Below, in pieces: positions 17,078 through 26,114 of a stretch of 64,000 nt of DNA. Both the position numbers and the translations under genes were made by a program. The stretch comes from Paraburkholderia tropica (GTDB lineage: Bacteria; Pseudomonadota; Gammaproteobacteria; Burkholderiales; Burkholderiaceae): NCBI RefSeq assembly GCF_914484835.1, contig NZ_CAJZAR010000056.1, positions 177-64,176 of the forward strand. The letters run 5' to 3'. The notes under the pieces were generated by a model, which saw only the letters and a list, made by a program, of their open reading frames with translations, was not told the DNA's origin and ran no database searches. Each line of letters starts with the position of its first letter. Position 1 is the first letter of the stretch.

Positions 17078-19450
17078 ATGCGCATTGCCTGTATCGGCGG
17101 AGGGCCCGCCGGGCTGTACTTCGGCCTGTTGATGAAGCGCCGTCACCCCGACTACGAGATCACGGTAATCGAGCGCAACCGCCCGTACGACACCTTCGGC
17201 TGGGGCGTGGTGTTCTCGGACCAGACGCTCGGCAACCTGCGCGCGGCCGACCCGGAAAGCGCCGCCGATATTCTCGACGCCTTCAATCACTGGGACGACA
17301 TCGAAATCCATTTTCGCGGCCGCTCGATCCGTTCGTCGGGCCACGGCTTTTGCGGCATCGGCCGCAAGCGTCTGTTGAATATTTTGCAGGCGCGCTGCGA
17401 GCAGCTCGGCGTGAAGCTCGTGTTCGAGACCCAGATGAGCGACGACGACGTGCAAAACGCCGACCTCATCATCGCGAGCGACGGCCTGAACAGCGCGACG
17501 CGCCAGAAATACGCCGCCACGTATCAGCCCGATATCGATTTGCGCGACTGCCGTTTCGTGTGGCTCGGCACGTCGAAACTGTTCGACGCATTCACGTTTG
17601 CATTCGAAGAAACGGAGCACGGCTGGTTTCAGGCGCACGCCTATCGTTTCGACGACAACACCTCGACCTTCATCGTCGAAGCGCCGGAGCACGTCTGGCG
17701 CGCGGCGGGCCTCGACGAAATGAGCAAGGAGGACAGCATCGCGTTCTGCGAAAAGCTGTTCGCGCGCTATCTCGACGGCCATGCGCTGCGCTCGAACGCC
17801 TCGCATCTGCGCGGTTCGTCGCAATGGATCCGCTTTCCGCGCGTCGTCAATCGCGAATGGGTGCACTGGAAAACCGGCAGCCAGGGCCAGCAAACGCCCG
17901 TCGTGCTGATGGGCGATGCCGCACACACGGCGCACTTCTCGATCGGATCGGGCACCAAGCTTGCGCTCGAAGACGCGATCGAACTCGCCAACAGCATGGA
18001 CGCGCATCCGCACGATTTGCGCGCCGCGCTCGCGCATTACACGAGCGTGCGCAGCGTCGACGTGCTGCGCATTCAGAATGCCGCGCGCAATTCCACCGAG
18101 TGGTTCGAGCACGTCGACCGTTACGCGAAATTCGAACCCGAGCAATTCGCCTATTCGCTGCTCACGCGTTCGCAGCGCATTTCGCACGAGAATCTGCGCG
18201 ATCGCGACGCGGCTTATCTCGGCGGTTTCGAAACATGGCTCGCGCAACGCGCGAATCCTGACGCCGCAATCGACGCGCGCCCCGTGCCGCCGATGTTCAC
18301 GCCGTATCGCGTGCGCGGCGTGACGCTCAAGAATCGCGTCGTGGTCTCGCCGATGGCGCAGTATTCCGCGCAAGACGGCGTGGCCGGCGACTATCACCTC
18401 ATGCATCTCGGCGCGCGCGCCATGGGCGGCGCGGGACTCGTGATGACCGAGATGACCTGCGTCTCGCCCGAAGCGCGTATCACGCCCGCCTGCCCCGGTC
18501 TGTACGCGCCCGAACATGTGACGGCGTGGAAGCGCATCGTCGATTTCGTGCACGCGCAGTCGGATGCGAAGATCGGCGTGCAGATCGGCCACTCCGGTGC
18601 GAAAGGCTCGACGCGCGTCGCGTGGGAAGGCATCGACCAGCCGCTCGACGATGGCAACTGGCCGCTCGTATCGGCGTCGCCGCAACAATATCTGCGCGGC
18701 GTGAGCCAGTGGTCGCATGCCGCGAGCGCCGACGAACTGCGCGAGATCGAAGCGCAATTCGTGCGCTCGACGCAAATGGCCGTCGAAGCCGGTTTCGACT
18801 GGCTCGAACTGCACTGCGCACACGGCTATCTGCTCTCCAGTTTTCTCTCGCCGCTCACGAATCAGCGCGAGGACGACTATGGCGGCTCGCTCGACAACCG
18901 CCTGCGTTATCCGCTGCAAATCTTCAGTGCGATTCGCGCCGTGTGGCCGCAAGACAAGCCGATTTCGGTGCGCATTTCGGCGCATGACTGGGTCGAAGGC
19001 GGCATCACGCCCGACGACGCCGTCGCGATCGCACGCGCGTTCAAGGCGGCGGGCGCCGACATGATCGACGTGTCCTCGGGCCAGGTGAGCAAGGACGAAA
19101 AACCCGTGTATGGCCGCATGTTCCAGACGCCGTTCGCGGATCGCGTGCGCAACGAAGCGGGCATCGCCACCATCGCCGTGGGCGCGATCTCGGAGGCCGA
19201 CCACGTGAACGGCATCATCGCGGCGGGCCGCGCTGATCTGTGCGCGGTGGCTCGCCCGCATCTCGCGAATCCGGCGTGGACGCTCAACGAAGCCGCGAAG
19301 ATCGGTTATTTCGATGTGATGTGGCCGCATCAATACACGGCCGCGAAGAATCAACTCGAACGCAACATCGAACGCGAGCGCGCCGCAGCTGCTGCTGCCG
19401 CAGGTCTGTCGCCGCTCGAACGCGCACAACGCGCGGAAGGCACGGTATGA
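17078..19450 (+). CDS. abmA: 2-aminobenzoyl-CoA monooxygenase/reductase-type fusion (790 aa)
   Basis: A two-domain flavoprotein. Residues 1 to about 400 are a class A FAD monooxygenase (dinucleotide motif IGGGPAGLYFG at 6-16; VVLMGDAAHTAHFSIGSG with GD at about 279-280) similar to salicylyl-CoA 5-hydroxylase. Residues from about 405 to the end are an old-yellow-enzyme-like NADH:flavin oxidoreductase (FTPYRVRGVTLKNRVVVSP, HSGAKGS, LELHCAHGYL). This fusion is the hallmark of the Azoarcus evansii enzyme that hydroxylates and dearomatises 2-aminobenzoyl-CoA without ring cleavage by a dioxygenase. It is the first gene behind a good promoter and overlaps the next gene by ATGA. A salicylyl-CoA substrate cannot be excluded, but the neighbouring beta-oxidation genes and RidA favour aminobenzoyl-CoA. 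Confidence 0.9.
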   Translation: MRIACIGGGPAGLYFGLLMKRRHPDYEITVIERNRPYDTFGWGVVFSDQTLGNLRAADPESAADILDAFNHWDDIEIHFRGRSIRSSGHGFCGIGRKRLLNILQARCEQLGVKLVFETQMSDDDVQNADLIIASDGLNSATRQKYAATYQPDIDLRDCRFVWLGTSKLFDAFTFAFEETEHGWFQAHAYRFDDNTSTFIVEAPEHVWRAAGLDEMSKEDSIAFCEKLFARYLDGHALRSNASHLRGSSQWIRFPRVVNREWVHWKTGSQGQQTPVVLMGDAAHTAHFSIGSGTKLALEDAIELANSMDAHPHDLRAALAHYTSVRSVDVLRIQNAARNSTEWFEHVDRYAKFEPEQFAYSLLTRSQRISHENLRDRDAAYLGGFETWLAQRANPDAAIDARPVPPMFTPYRVRGVTLKNRVVVSPMAQYSAQDGVAGDYHLMHLGARAMGGAGLVMTEMTCVSPEARITPACPGLYAPEHVTAWKRIVDFVHAQSDAKIGVQIGHSGAKGSTRVAWEGIDQPLDDGNWPLVSASPQQYLRGVSQWSHAASADELREIEAQFVRSTQMAVEAGFDWLELHCAHGYLLSSFLSPLTNQREDDYGGSLDNRLRYPLQIFSAIRAVWPQDKPISVRISAHDWVEGGITPDDAVAIARAFKAAGADMIDVSSGQVSKDEKPVYGRMFQTPFADRVRNEAGIATIAVGAISEADHVNGIIAAGRADLCAVARPHLANPAWTLNEAAKIGYFDVMWPHQYTAAKNQLERNIERERAAAAAAAGLSPLERAQRAEGTV

Positions 19451-20229
19451 GCATGAACGACGCATTGCATCAACGTCACGCCGTCGTCACGGGTGGCGGC
19501 AGCGGCATCGGCGCCGCCACCGCCAAGGCGCTGCTGCACGCGGGCGCGCGCGTCACGCTGATGGGCCGCGACATGGCGAAGCTCGAAGCGCAGCGCGACA
19601 CGCTCGGCGGCGGCGAGAACATCGCCTGCGTGAGCGTCGATGTCGCCGACGAAGCCGCCGTGAACGACGCATTCGCGCGCGCGGTACAGGCACTCGGCGA
19701 CATCGACATCCTCGTGAACAACGCGGGTCAGGCCACCGCCTCGCCGTTCACGCAAACCGATCTCGCGCTCTGGAAGCGCATGCTCGACGTGAATCTCACG
19801 GGCGCGTTTCTCTGCACGCGCGCCGTGCTGCCCGCGATGCTCGCGCGCAAGCACGGGCGCATCGTGAACGTCGCGAGCACGGCGGGCCAGGTCGGCTATC
19901 CGTATGTGGCTGCGTATTGCGCCTCGAAACACGGCGTAATCGGCATGACGCGCGCGCTCGCGCTCGAAGTTGCCACACAAGGCGTGACCGTGAACGCGGT
20001 CTGCCCCGGCTACACGGAAACCGAACTTTTACAGGCTTCTCTTGCGCAGATCACGCGTAAGACCTCGCGCAGCGAGGCCGAGGCGCGTAGCATCCTCGTG
20101 CGCCACAATCCGCAGCAGCGCTTCGTCACACCGGACGAAGTCGCCAACGCCGTGTTGTGGCTGTGCGCGCCCGGATCGTCCGCGATCACCGGGCAATCGA
20201 TATCCGTTTCTGGTGGAGAAATTACATGA
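19447..20229 (+). CDS. SDR-type 3-hydroxyacyl-CoA dehydrogenase (260 aa)
   Basis: A classical NAD(P)-dependent SDR. TGGGSGIG (residues 15-22), VNNAGQA, the catalytic block VASTAGQVGYPYVAAYCASK and the C-terminal SSAITGQSISVSGGEI are all canonical. Its place between the aminobenzoyl-CoA monooxygenase and the hydratase/dehydrogenase genes suggests it oxidises a 3-hydroxyacyl-CoA intermediate in the beta-oxidation-like steps. It overlaps the upstream gene by ATGA (start 19447, upstream stop ending 19450) and the downstream MarR gene by ATGA, indicating translational coupling. No separate ribosome-binding site is needed. Confidence 0.88.
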   Translation: MSMNDALHQRHAVVTGGGSGIGAATAKALLHAGARVTLMGRDMAKLEAQRDTLGGGENIACVSVDVADEAAVNDAFARAVQALGDIDILVNNAGQATASPFTQTDLALWKRMLDVNLTGAFLCTRAVLPAMLARKHGRIVNVASTAGQVGYPYVAAYCASKHGVIGMTRALALEVATQGVTVNAVCPGYTETELLQASLAQITRKTSRSEAEARSILVRHNPQQRFVTPDEVANAVLWLCAPGSSAITGQSISVSGGEIT

Positions 20230-20771
20230 CCCTGCCCGCCCGCAAGACGGCAGCCGCGAAGTCGCCGCGCAAAGGCGTTGCGCAGCCCGCGGACAATGTC
20301 GTCGACATGGAGATGAGCACGGGCACCGACAGCCACATGGGCCTGCGTCTGTGGCTGCGCCTGCTCACCACGACGAACCTCGTGCAAGCCGAATTGCGCC
20401 GCCGTCTGCGCAGCGAATTCGACACGACGCTGCCGCGTTTCGATCTGATGGCGCAGCTCGAACGTCATCCAGAAGGACTCCGAATGACCGAACTGTCGCG
20501 CCGTCTGATGGTGACGGGCGGCAACGTCACGGGCATCACGGATCAGCTCGAAAAAGAAGGCCTCGTCGTGCGCGACGCCGACCCGGACGACCGCCGCTCG
20601 ATCGCCGTGCGGCTCACGCCCGAAGGCCGTGCCGCATTCGATCGCATGGCGGTCGCGCACGAGCAATGGGTGGTGGAAATGCTGGGTGGCCTCTCGCTCG
20701 ACGAAAAGTCGAAGATGCATGACCGGCTCGGCAAACTCAAGCAGCATCTGCGCGACAGTTTGCCGGGCTGA
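20226..20771 (+). CDS. MarR-family regulator within the aminobenzoate operon (181 aa)
   Basis: A winged-helix MarR repressor. The core is MTELSRRLMVTGGNVTGITDQ (helix-turn-helix) and DPDDRRSIAVRLTPEGRAAF (wing), with an extra basic, disordered N-terminus (ARKTAAAKSPRK). Family members in aromatic acyl-CoA pathways usually repress their own operon and are released by the CoA thioester. Here the gene is embedded as the third cistron, starting 4 bp before the SDR stop, so it is probably autoregulated through the promoter at 17020. The effector is likely aminobenzoyl-CoA, by analogy only. Confidence 0.88.
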   Translation: MTLPARKTAAAKSPRKGVAQPADNVVDMEMSTGTDSHMGLRLWLRLLTTTNLVQAELRRRLRSEFDTTLPRFDLMAQLERHPEGLRMTELSRRLMVTGGNVTGITDQLEKEGLVVRDADPDDRRSIAVRLTPEGRAAFDRMAVAHEQWVVEMLGGLSLDEKSKMHDRLGKLKQHLRDSLPG

Positions 20772-20850
20772 GCGAACGGCGCAATCAAGACGCCGCCGCG
20801 ACGCTCGCATTCACCCGGATTTCAAGCAGGATTCAGGAAGGAGACAGACC

Positions 20851-21708
20851 TTGACGACAGAACGTTCGAGCGCCGACGCGCTCCTCGCGGGCAACCGCGT
20901 CACGCTCGCCGGTTACGAGGCGAAGCACTTCGGCTGGTCGGTCGAAGACCGCGTTGCGACGATCACGCTGAATCGCCCTGAGCGCAAAAATCCGCTCACG
21001 TTCGAATCGTATGCGGAACTGCGCGACCTGTTCCGCCAACTCGCCTACGCGACCGACGTGAAGGCCGTCGTGCTGCATGGCGCGGGCGAGAACTTCTGTT
21101 CGGGCGGCGACGTGCACGACATCATCGCGCCGCTCATCGATTTGCCGATGCCCGAACTGCTGATGTTCACGCGCATGACCGGCGACCTCGTGAAAGCAAT
21201 GCGTCATTGCCCGCAACCGATCATCGCCGCCGTCGATGGCGTCTGCGCGGGCGCGGGCGCGATCCTCGCGATGGCCTCCGACATGCGTTACGGCACCGCA
21301 CGCAGCAAGCTCGCGTTCCTGTTCACGCGCGTGGGCCTCGCCGGTTGCGACATGGGCGCATGCGCGATCCTGCCGCGCATCATCGGTCAGGGACGCGCCG
21401 CCGAACTCCTCTACACGGGACGCTCGGCAAGCGGCGAAGAAGGCCACGCATGGGGCTTCTACAACCGCCTGTGCGACCCCGCCGAACTGCTCGCCAACGC
21501 ACGGAAACTCGCCGCCGATCTTGCTTCCGGCCCGACCTTCGCGCACGGCATCACCAAGACGATGTTGCATCAGGAATGGACCATGAGCATCGACGAAGCG
21601 ATCGAATCCGAAGCGCAGGCGCAGGCGATCTGCATGGCGACGCGCGACTTCGGCCGCGCTTACGACGCGTTTGCCGCGAAGACGCGTCCGGTTTTCAAGG
21701 GAGATTGA
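20851..21708 (+). CDS. Enoyl-CoA hydratase/isomerase family protein (285 aa)
   Basis: A crotonase-fold enzyme. The CoA-binding and oxyanion blocks are NFCSGGDVHDII and AAVDGVCAGAGAILAMASD. KLAFLFTRVGLAGCDMGA supplies the second oxyanion region. The start is taken as TTG at 20851 because the strong AAGGAG sits 7 bases upstream and no ATG fits. It would hydrate the enoyl-CoA formed after reduction of the aminobenzoyl-CoA ring. It begins 79 bp after the MarR gene and is followed 2 bp later by the acyl-CoA dehydrogenase. Confidence 0.87.
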   Translation: MTTERSSADALLAGNRVTLAGYEAKHFGWSVEDRVATITLNRPERKNPLTFESYAELRDLFRQLAYATDVKAVVLHGAGENFCSGGDVHDIIAPLIDLPMPELLMFTRMTGDLVKAMRHCPQPIIAAVDGVCAGAGAILAMASDMRYGTARSKLAFLFTRVGLAGCDMGACAILPRIIGQGRAAELLYTGRSASGEEGHAWGFYNRLCDPAELLANARKLAADLASGPTFAHGITKTMLHQEWTMSIDEAIESEAQAQAICMATRDFGRAYDAFAAKTRPVFKGD

Positions 21709-21710
21709 GC

Positions 21711-22910
21711 GTGAACGCACCGGCTGAAACCCATCTGCACGACGCGCTCGCGTGGCCGTTTTTCGAGGACCGTCACCGCGCGCTCGCGAAAGGCGTGGAA
21801 GCGTGGGCGCGCGAGCATCTCACGCACGTTTCGCACGATAACGTCGACGACACCTGCCGCAAGCTCGTGCGTCAACTCGGCGAAGCGGGCTGGCTGCGCT
21901 ATGGCGTGGGCGGCACTGCTTACGGCGGCCACGGCGATACCATCGACACGCGCGCCGTTTGCCTGCTGCGCGAAACGCTCGCAAAACATTCGGGTCTCGC
22001 CGACTTCGCGCTCGCGATGCAGGGCCTCGGCTCGGGCGCGATCTCGCTCGCGGGCAACGACGCGCAGAAGTCGCGCTACCTGCCGCGCGTGGCGAAGGGC
22101 GAAGCAATTGCCGCCTTCGCGCTCTCCGAACCGAACGCGGGCTCGGACGTCGCCGCGATGGCACTGGCCGCGCGCGACGAAGGCGATCATTACGTGCTCG
22201 ACGGCGAGAAAACGTGGATCTCGAACGGCGGCATCGCCGACTTCTATGTGGTGTTCGCACGCACAGGCGAAGCGCCGGGCGCACGCGGCATCAGCGCGCT
22301 GATTGTCGATGCCGATACGCCGGGGCTCGACATCGCCGAACGTATCGACGTGATCGCGCCGCATCCGCTCGCGCGCTTGCGCTTCACGGGCGCGCGCGTC
22401 AAGAAAAGCCAGTTGCTCGGCGCGCCCGGCGAAGGCTTCAAGATCGCCATGCGCACGCTCGATATTTTTCGCACCTCGGTCGCCGCCGCGTCGCTCGGTT
22501 TCGCGCGCCGTGCGATGGCCGAAGGGCTCGCGCGCGCCGCGTCGCGCACGATGTTCAATCAGACGCTCGGCGACTTCCAGCTCACGCAGGCCAAGCTCGC
22601 GCAGATGGCGCTGACGATCGACAGCAGCGCCCTGCTCGTCTATCGCGCGGCGTGGCTGCGCGATCAGGGCGAAAGCGTTACGCGCGAAGCCGCGATGGCG
22701 AAATGGCATGCGAGCGAAGGCGCGCAGCAAGTCATCGACGCCGCCGTGCAGCTTTGGGGCGGCATGGGCGTGCAAAGCGGCAACGTGGTCGAGTCGCTGT
22801 ATCGCGAGATTCGCTCGCTGCGCATCTACGAAGGCGCGACCGAAGTGCAGCAGTTGATCGTCGGCCGCGATCTGCTCAAGTCGTATCACGCCGAACACCC
22901 GGCGTCGTGA
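21711..22910 (+). CDS. Acyl-CoA dehydrogenase (399 aa)
   Basis: A FAD-dependent acyl-CoA dehydrogenase. AFALSEPNAGSDVAAMA and GEKTWISNGGIADFYVVFAR are the FAD- and substrate-binding signatures. The C-terminal YREIRSLRIYEGATEVQQLIV is also typical, with the glutamate of EGATE at the usual catalytic position. The start is GTG at 21711 with GGGAG in the end of the preceding gene. In this operon it probably oxidises the alicyclic or ring-opened acyl-CoA. It overlaps or abuts the following RidA gene through TGATG at 22908-22912. Confidence 0.9.
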   Translation: MNAPAETHLHDALAWPFFEDRHRALAKGVEAWAREHLTHVSHDNVDDTCRKLVRQLGEAGWLRYGVGGTAYGGHGDTIDTRAVCLLRETLAKHSGLADFALAMQGLGSGAISLAGNDAQKSRYLPRVAKGEAIAAFALSEPNAGSDVAAMALAARDEGDHYVLDGEKTWISNGGIADFYVVFARTGEAPGARGISALIVDADTPGLDIAERIDVIAPHPLARLRFTGARVKKSQLLGAPGEGFKIAMRTLDIFRTSVAAASLGFARRAMAEGLARAASRTMFNQTLGDFQLTQAKLAQMALTIDSSALLVYRAAWLRDQGESVTREAAMAKWHASEGAQQVIDAAVQLWGGMGVQSGNVVESLYREIRSLRIYEGATEVQQLIVGRDLLKSYHAEHPAS

Positions 22911-22945
22911 TGCGCGCTGAACCACTCAACGAACGCGAAAAACCC

Positions 22946-23362
22946 ATGAAAAAAGCCCTTCTTCCCGCAGGCTGGATCAAGCCGCGCGGTTACGCGAACG
23001 GCGTCGCCGCGCGCGGCACGCAGGTTTTTATCGCCGGCCAGATCGGCTGGGACGAAAACGCAAAATTCACGAGCCGCGAATTCGGCGCGCAAGCCGTGCA
23101 GGCGCTGCGCAACATCGTGGCCGTGCTCGACGCCGCGGGCGGCAAGCCGGAACATCTCGTGCGCATGACGTGGTACGTGACCGACAAGCAGGAATACCTG
23201 GCATCACTAAAGGAAATCGGCGGGGCGTTTCGCGATCTGATCGGCGACTACGACATCGCGATGAGCGCGATACAGGTCGTCGCGCTCATCGAAGACGAAG
23301 CGAAAGTCGAGATCGAGGCGACCGCCGTGATTCCCGACGACGCGCGACTTAGCCACGCATAG
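22946..23362 (+). CDS. RidA-family enamine/imine deaminase (138 aa)
   Basis: A RidA/YjgF/YER057c/UK114 protein. Visible motifs are LLPAGWIKPRGYANGV near the start, GTQVFIAGQIGWD, QAVQALRNIVAVLDAAG, HLVRMTWYVTD and, at the end, AKVEIEATAVIPD with the usual catalytic-surface Glu. RidA proteins hydrolyse reactive enamines or imines. In this operon it fits removal of the amino group as ammonia after the aminobenzoyl-CoA ring is reduced. An in-frame ATG at 22910, overlapping the dehydrogenase stop, would add 12 residues. The shorter start matches usual family length. Confidence 0.88.
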   Translation: MKKALLPAGWIKPRGYANGVAARGTQVFIAGQIGWDENAKFTSREFGAQAVQALRNIVAVLDAAGGKPEHLVRMTWYVTDKQEYLASLKEIGGAFRDLIGDYDIAMSAIQVVALIEDEAKVEIEATAVIPDDARLSHA

Positions 23363-23447
23363 CGCGCAGCGAATCTCATATCAAGGAGCGCGCCAGGAAT
23401 ACGCATAAAACGCGCGCCAGTCTGTTCAGACCGAAGCCGGAGACACC

Positions 23448-25085
23448 ATGCAACCGACCGCTCACGTCGATACTTTCGCACGCGATCATTTGCCGCCCGA
23501 ATCGCAATGGCCCGCGCTGCTGCTCGACAATCCCGATGTTGCCTATCCGGCGCGCCTGAATTGCGCGGCCGAGTTGCTGGACCGCGCGATCGAGGCCGGA
23601 CACGGCGCGCGTCCGGCGATCTGGTCCGAAGTCGACGGACAGCCGCAGGCGACCACCTATGCGCAATTGCGCGAGCTGGTCGACCGCAGCGCGCACGTGC
23701 TCGTCGACGAGATGAAGTTGCAGCCCGGCAACCGCGTGCTGCTGCGCGGACCGAACACGCCGCAGATGGCGGTCGCGATGCTCGCCGCGCTCAAGGCCGG
23801 TCTCGTGGTGGTGCCGACGATGCCGCTGCTGCGCGCGAAAGAACTCAAGCAGATTATCGACAAGGCGAATATTCGCGCGGCGCTTTGCGATGTGCGGCTC
23901 GCCGACGAACTCGCGCGCTGCACCAATTCCGCCGACGAATACTTCTGCGCGGCTCTCGAACAGGTGCGCTACTTCCACGACGACGCGCCAGATAGCCTCG
24001 AAACGCTCGCAGCGGACAAGCCCGCGCAATTCACGGCGTGCGACACCGCAAGCGACGACGTCTGCCTGATCGCGTTTACGAGCGGCACCACGGGCACGCC
24101 GAAGGGCTGCATGCATTTCCATCGCGACGTGCTCGCGATGTGCGATCTGTTCCCGCGCCACATCCTCAAGCCCACGGCCGACGACGTGTTTTGCGGCACG
24201 CCGCCGCTCGCGTTCACATTCGGGCTCGGCGGCATTCTGTGCTTTCCGCTGCGCGTGGGCGCGTCGACCGTGCTGATCGAAAAGCTGACGCCTGCCCTGC
24301 TGCTGCAAACGATCGAGAAATTCCGCGCGACCATCGTCTTCACAGCGCCTACGTTCTATCGGCAGATGGCGCCGCTTGTGAAAGACGCGGATATCTCCAG
24401 TCTGCGCCAGACGGTCTCGGCCGGCGAGGCGCTGCCGCCCACCACGCGCGAGTTGTGGCGCGAGGCGACGGGCATCGAGATGATCGACGGCATCGGCGGC
24501 ACTGAGATGATCCACATTTTCATTTCCTCGGCGGGTAGCGAGGTGCGGCCCGGTTCGATCGGCCGCGCAGTGCCGGGCTATGTCGTGCAGGCGCTCGACG
24601 ATGCACTGCAACCGGTGCCGCCCGGCACGACAGGCAATCTCGCAGTGCGCGGCCCGACGGGCTGCCGCTATCTGGCCGACGAGCGGCAACTGAAGTTCGT
24701 GCGCGACGGCTGGAATCTGCCTGGCGATGCGGTGTCCATCGACGCCGATGGCTACGTGTTCTACCAGGCGCGCGCCGACGACATGATCGTTTCCTCGGGA
24801 TACAACATCGCGGGCCCGGAAGTCGAAACCGTGCTGATGCAGCACCCTGCCGTGTCCGAATGCGGCGTGACGGGCGTGCCGGATGAGGTGCGCGGCCAGG
24901 TGGTGAAGGCGTTCGTCGTGCTGAAACCCGGCTTCGACGGCGACGACGCGATGGTGGCCGAGTTGCAGAACTTCGTGAAAGCGGCTGTGGCGGCGTACAA
25001 GTATCCGCGGTTGATCGCGTTTATCGACGCTTTGCCGCGAACGGAGACGGGGAAGCTCAAGCGCGCCGTTTTACGGACGATGTGA
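23448..25085 (+). CDS. abmG: 2-aminobenzoate/benzoate-CoA ligase (545 aa)
   Basis: An AMP-forming acyl-CoA synthetase of the benzoate-CoA ligase family that activates an aromatic acid to its CoA thioester. The P-loop FTSGTTGTPKG begins at residue 210. GIGGTEMIHIFISS is the adenylate-binding A5 region, and RADDMIVSSGYNIAGPEVE follows. The A10 catalytic lysine is K536 in TETGKLKR. It is the last gene of the aminobenzoate operon, 85 bp after RidA, and is followed by a terminator. The operon context makes 2-aminobenzoate the likely substrate, though plain benzoate ligases look very similar. Confidence 0.88.
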   Translation: MQPTAHVDTFARDHLPPESQWPALLLDNPDVAYPARLNCAAELLDRAIEAGHGARPAIWSEVDGQPQATTYAQLRELVDRSAHVLVDEMKLQPGNRVLLRGPNTPQMAVAMLAALKAGLVVVPTMPLLRAKELKQIIDKANIRAALCDVRLADELARCTNSADEYFCAALEQVRYFHDDAPDSLETLAADKPAQFTACDTASDDVCLIAFTSGTTGTPKGCMHFHRDVLAMCDLFPRHILKPTADDVFCGTPPLAFTFGLGGILCFPLRVGASTVLIEKLTPALLLQTIEKFRATIVFTAPTFYRQMAPLVKDADISSLRQTVSAGEALPPTTRELWREATGIEMIDGIGGTEMIHIFISSAGSEVRPGSIGRAVPGYVVQALDDALQPVPPGTTGNLAVRGPTGCRYLADERQLKFVRDGWNLPGDAVSIDADGYVFYQARADDMIVSSGYNIAGPEVETVLMQHPAVSECGVTGVPDEVRGQVVKAFVVLKPGFDGDDAMVAELQNFVKAAVAAYKYPRLIAFIDALPRTETGKLKRAVLRTM

Positions 25086-25117
25086 CGGGCTTTGGCGGAT
25101 TGGTTGGATCGTGAGGG

Positions 25118-25145
25118 GCGACACGCGTGAGCGTGTCGCTTTTTT
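25118..25145 (+). terminator. Rho-independent terminator of the aminobenzoate operon
   Basis: A 9-bp stem GCGACACGC / GCGTGTCGC with loop GTGA is followed by six T, 33 bases after the ligase stop. Confidence 0.93.
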
Positions 25146-25486
25146 GCGGGTTTGCGTTCCTGAACATGCGGGCTGGGCGCGGAGTTTTCTCGGTTTCCGA
25201 TCGGAATCTCAGTAAATAGCAAGTATTACAACGTAAACCGTTAGATATTTAACGTTATGCGCATCTATATTTGACATTATTCATATAATGTTTGGATCCA
25301 GGCGTGCAAAGTCATCTGAATCCACTTCACGCCCGCGCAGACGCAAAATAGCGATAAATTCCCCGAAACCACCCTCACCCCAAGCACTCAGGCAGCAGGA
25401 TCAAGCCCGCAATTTACTTCGCGATCCTTATTATTGAACCCAAAACAACGCCTCACATCGCACCTGCCGCGCCCGCAGCCGCACGC
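25146..25486. other. AT-rich convergent intergenic segment
   Basis: About 340 bp between two convergent terminators with no open frame of note. Bases 25205-25300 are far more AT-rich than the rest of the window. They contain near-palindromes GTTAGATATTTAAC (25240-25253) and ATGCGCAT (25257-25264), then TTGACA (25271-25276) and TATAAT (25284-25289) only 7 bp apart. See findings. Confidence 0.5.
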
Positions 25487-25517
25487 AAAAACCAGGCGAG
25501 GGACTCCCCTCGCCCGG
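25487..25517 (-). terminator. Rho-independent terminator of the FKBP gene
   Basis: Read on the minus strand, a stem CCGGGCGAGGG / CCCTCGCCTGG (one mismatch) is followed by five T, 17 bases after the FKBP stop. Confidence 0.88.
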
Positions 25518-25533
25518 CGTCAATCGGCTTAAC

Positions 25534-25932
25534 TTATTGCTGAATTCCGAGCAGTTCCACTTCGAACGTCAAATCGCTGTTCGGCGGGATCGGGCCCACG
25601 GCGCGGTCGCCATATGCCGTTGCTGCGGGGCAGGTCAGCTTGGCCTTGCCGCCGACCTTCATCGTCTGCAGACCTTGCGTCCAGCACGGAATCACGCGGC
25701 CGAGCGGGAACGTCGCCGCACCACCGTGCTTGGCCGAGCTGTCGAATTCGGTGCCGTTCGCAAGCGTGCCGCGATAGTTCACGCGCACGACGTCGTTGAC
25801 GGTGGGCTGCGGGCCGGTGCCTTGCTTGATCTGCTCGACGATCACGCCCGACGGCAGTTTCTGGACGTTATCGGCGGCGAACGCGGTCGTTGCGACGGTG
25901 GCGGTGGCAAGCAGAGCGATAAGTAGTTTCAT
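25534..25932 (-). CDS. Secreted FKBP-type peptidyl-prolyl isomerase (132 aa)
   Basis: An FKBP-fold prolyl isomerase. The signal peptide MKLLIALLATATVATTAFA is cleaved before ADNVQKLPSG, giving a periplasmic enzyme of about 113 residues. Core motifs are VVRVNYRGTLANGTEFDSS, FPLGRVIPCWTQGLQTMKVG and the C-terminal SDLTFEVELLGI. Substituting CW for the common GW in IPCW is a small peculiarity. It assists folding of exported proteins. It is monocistronic, with its own terminator. Confidence 0.92.
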   Translation of the reverse strand: MKLLIALLATATVATTAFAADNVQKLPSGVIVEQIKQGTGPQPTVNDVVRVNYRGTLANGTEFDSSAKHGGAATFPLGRVIPCWTQGLQTMKVGGKAKLTCPAATAYGDRAVGPIPPNSDLTFEVELLGIQQ

Positions 25933-26114
25933 GCGATGTCCTCGTTGAGTAGCGCACCGATTATATCGGCCTCACATTTCGCGTTCATTTCGCCGCCCTG
26001 CAGCATGCCTGTCGCCTCGCTTGTCACCGCGCTTGTCGCCCCGAATTCCCCACTGGCGCGGCGATGCCGATTGACTATCTTTAGAGCATCGCCTCATCGC
26101 GCGGGAGCAGGACC

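Noticed and set aside
17042..19465. Minus-strand open frame of 807 codons opposite the monooxygenase/reductase
   Set aside because: Antisense shadow caused by high GC at third positions; low-complexity His/Arg composition. The plus-strand product has clear flavin motifs.
25271..25289. TTGACA and TATAAT as a promoter
   Set aside because: Spacing is 7 bp instead of about 17, and no gene follows in that direction. Kept only as part of the AT-rich island finding.
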